Shown: positions 4,866 to 5,718 of the stretch, one piece after another | Position numbering within the stretch: position 1 is the first letter of the stretch | Layout of the letters: each line of letters begins with the position of its first letter | Assembly: GCA_025210575.1 (NCBI GenBank) | Contig: JAOARK010000268.1 | Coordinates: forward strand, 1 to 5,718 | Source of the DNA: Schleiferiaceae bacterium | GTDB lineage: Bacteria; Bacteroidota; Bacteroidia; Flavobacteriales; Schleiferiaceae | DNA length: 5,718 bases | Reading direction: 5' to 3' | The notes under the pieces: generated by a model | Database searches by the model: none | What the model was told of the DNA's origin: nothing | Seen by the model: only the letters and a program-made list of their open reading frames with translations | Program-made: the position numbers and the translations under genes

Positions 4866-5718
4866 ATGAAAAACATGAAAATGAAAAACCTAGCCCTTTT
4901 TCTAGCCCTCTTTGTAGCATGGAGTGCTTGGAGTCAAAAAGACACGCTTCGCTTTGACCTTAACGGGAATGAGATCATCATATTAACTGATGACATCAAC
5001 AAACTGAGTACAACGGATATTAATGGAATGGTGAATTATTTGACCACCGAGACCAATAAATTGACGAAAGAATTCAATGAGCGCGTAGATGAGTTGAATC
5101 AGAAATACGAGGATGGTGAAATAACCGAAGAGCAATACAGAGTTCGCATGGAAATGGAAGTGGAACGCTTTGAGGTGAAAATGGAAGCCCTAACAGAATC
5201 TATGGAAGAATGGAGCGAAGAGTATGAAGAACAATGGGAGAATTGGGCAGAAAACTACGCTGAGCAATGGGAAGAATGGGCAGAGCGTTACGGTGAAGAT
5301 TGGGAAGATTGGGCCGATGAATGGGAAAGAGAAGCAGAAGCCCGCGATGGAAACTTACCTCCACCTTTACCTCCTCCACCATCGTCACCCAAGCCACGCG
5401 TAAAGGTGCAAGAAGATGGAACAACCATTATCATTTCACCTGATGGCATCGACATCAACGAAGATGGAGACCGCATACATTACGATTATAAAATAAGAAG
5501 ACGCAAACAAGCGCAAACCGAAGGCCAAGGAGATATTCACTTTGGCTGGAACAACATGGTACTTGGTGATGCCATTGTGCGCAACGAAAATGGAGAACTT
5601 CGCCCATGGCAATCTACAGTATTTACATTAGGTGGTGCAGGTAAGACACGTGTTGGAAACGACAATTCCAAATTCTATATCCGCTATGGGTTGCAGTTTA
5701 ACTGGCACCACTTTAGGT
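4866..5718 (+). CDS. Exported protein with Trp-rich 11-residue repeats and beginning of a putative outer-membrane beta-barrel (3' end outside window)
   Basis: The reading frame runs from ATG 4866 to the right edge without a stop, so 284 residues are seen. Residues 1-23 form a signal peptide (MKNMKMKN, hydrophobic core, AWS with probable cleavage before Gln24). Residues 26-56 form a small beta-like start. A long acidic helical region covers about 57-160, including LNQKYEDGEITEEQYRVRM (77-95), which resembles a SHOCT motif, and four Trp/Tyr hendecads at 114-157. A proline-rich linker lies at 164-178. A strand-rich stretch follows (GTTIIISPDGIDI, RIHYDYKI), then from about residue 222 a run resembling the first strands of Bacteroidota outer-membrane barrels (IHFGWNN, FYIRYGLQFNWHHF). 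It starts 15 nt after the anti-sigma stop and is probably in the same operon. ATG codons at 4875 and 4881 are also possible starts. The barrel call is tentative. Confidence 0.72.
   Translation, partial: MKNMKMKNLALFLALFVAWSAWSQKDTLRFDLNGNEIIILTDDINKLSTTDINGMVNYLTTETNKLTKEFNERVDELNQKYEDGEITEEQYRVRMEMEVERFEVKMEALTESMEEWSEEYEEQWENWAENYAEQWEEWAERYGEDWEDWADEWEREAEARDGNLPPPLPPPPSSPKPRVKVQEDGTTIIISPDGIDINEDGDRIHYDYKIRRRKQAQTEGQGDIHFGWNNMVLGDAIVRNENGELRPWQSTVFTLGGAGKTRVGNDNSKFYIRYGLQFNWHHFR
5205..5336 (+). repeat. Four tandem 33-bp / 11-residue Trp-Tyr-Glu repeats inside the exported protein gene
   Basis: Units begin at 5205, 5238, 5271 and 5304 and encode EEWSEEYEEQW, ENWAENYAEQW, EEWAERYGEDW and EDWADEWEREA. 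Trp at position 3 is kept in all four, the aromatic at position 7 is Tyr three times then Trp, and Trp at position 11 is kept in the first three. No insertions or deletions break the 11-residue period. The codons differ at synonymous sites (tat/tac, gag/gaa, gca/gcc), so this is an old repeat kept for its protein sequence and not a fresh DNA duplication. Confidence 0.85.
5355..5399 (+). other. Proline-rich linker between helical repeat region and strand-rich part
   Basis: Residues 164-178 of the exported protein read LPPPLPPPPSSPKPR, nine prolines in fifteen residues. It separates the acidic helical repeat region from the strand-rich and putative barrel part, and probably acts as a stiff spacer between two independently folding parts. 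Confidence 0.7.

Noticed and set aside
5200..5476. Open frames on the minus strand opposite the repeat region
   Set aside because: Their composition is the complement of Glu/Trp-rich codons (Ser, Pro, Leu, His runs), they have no family features, and they overlap a better-supported gene.

Overview
The window looks like chromosomal DNA of a member of the Bacteroidota, probably a Flavobacteriales/Cytophagales-type bacterium. The evidence is protein families typical of that phylum (a YkuD_2-type L,D-transpeptidase, a DUF4132 protein, and an ECF sigma / membrane anti-sigma / beta-barrel operon), the near absence of Shine-Dalgarno sequences before the starts, A-rich translation initiation regions, and moderately AT-rich DNA. 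All eight genes read on the + strand with short gaps. I see no mobile element, tRNA, rRNA or CRISPR array.

Left part (2-1913): the C-terminal end of a DUF4132 protein that enters from outside the window, then a small lipoprotein, then a five-helix membrane protein only 8 nt downstream of the lipoprotein. The lipoprotein and membrane protein look co-transcribed and are of unknown function.

Middle part (1964-3510): an NAD(P)-binding extended SDR / epimerase-like protein that lacks the usual YxxxK catalytic pair, followed by a secreted YkuD_2-type L,D-transpeptidase-like protein with a His and a GCPAV cysteine. An 8-bp inverted repeat that includes the stop codon of the second gene closes this block.

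Right part (3540-5718): the most coherent unit. A T-tract and a convincing ECF-type promoter (GGCAACC ... TGTCTTA) precede an ECF sigma factor. That gene overlaps a single-pass anti-sigma-like protein by ATGA, and 15 nt later comes an exported protein running off the right edge. The promoter position implies that the sigma gene starts at the GTG at 3610, not at the ATG at 3568, which lies inside the promoter spacer. The last gene is open to the edge and is easy to miss. Its product has a signal peptide, a SHOCT-like helical stretch, four exact-length 11-residue Trp/Tyr/Glu repeats, a proline-rich linker and what looks like the start of an outer-membrane beta-barrel. The inferred picture is an autoregulated cell-envelope sensing circuit in which the exported repeat protein is either the target or the sensor. 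This is the best candidate for an undescribed system here, but its function is inference only.
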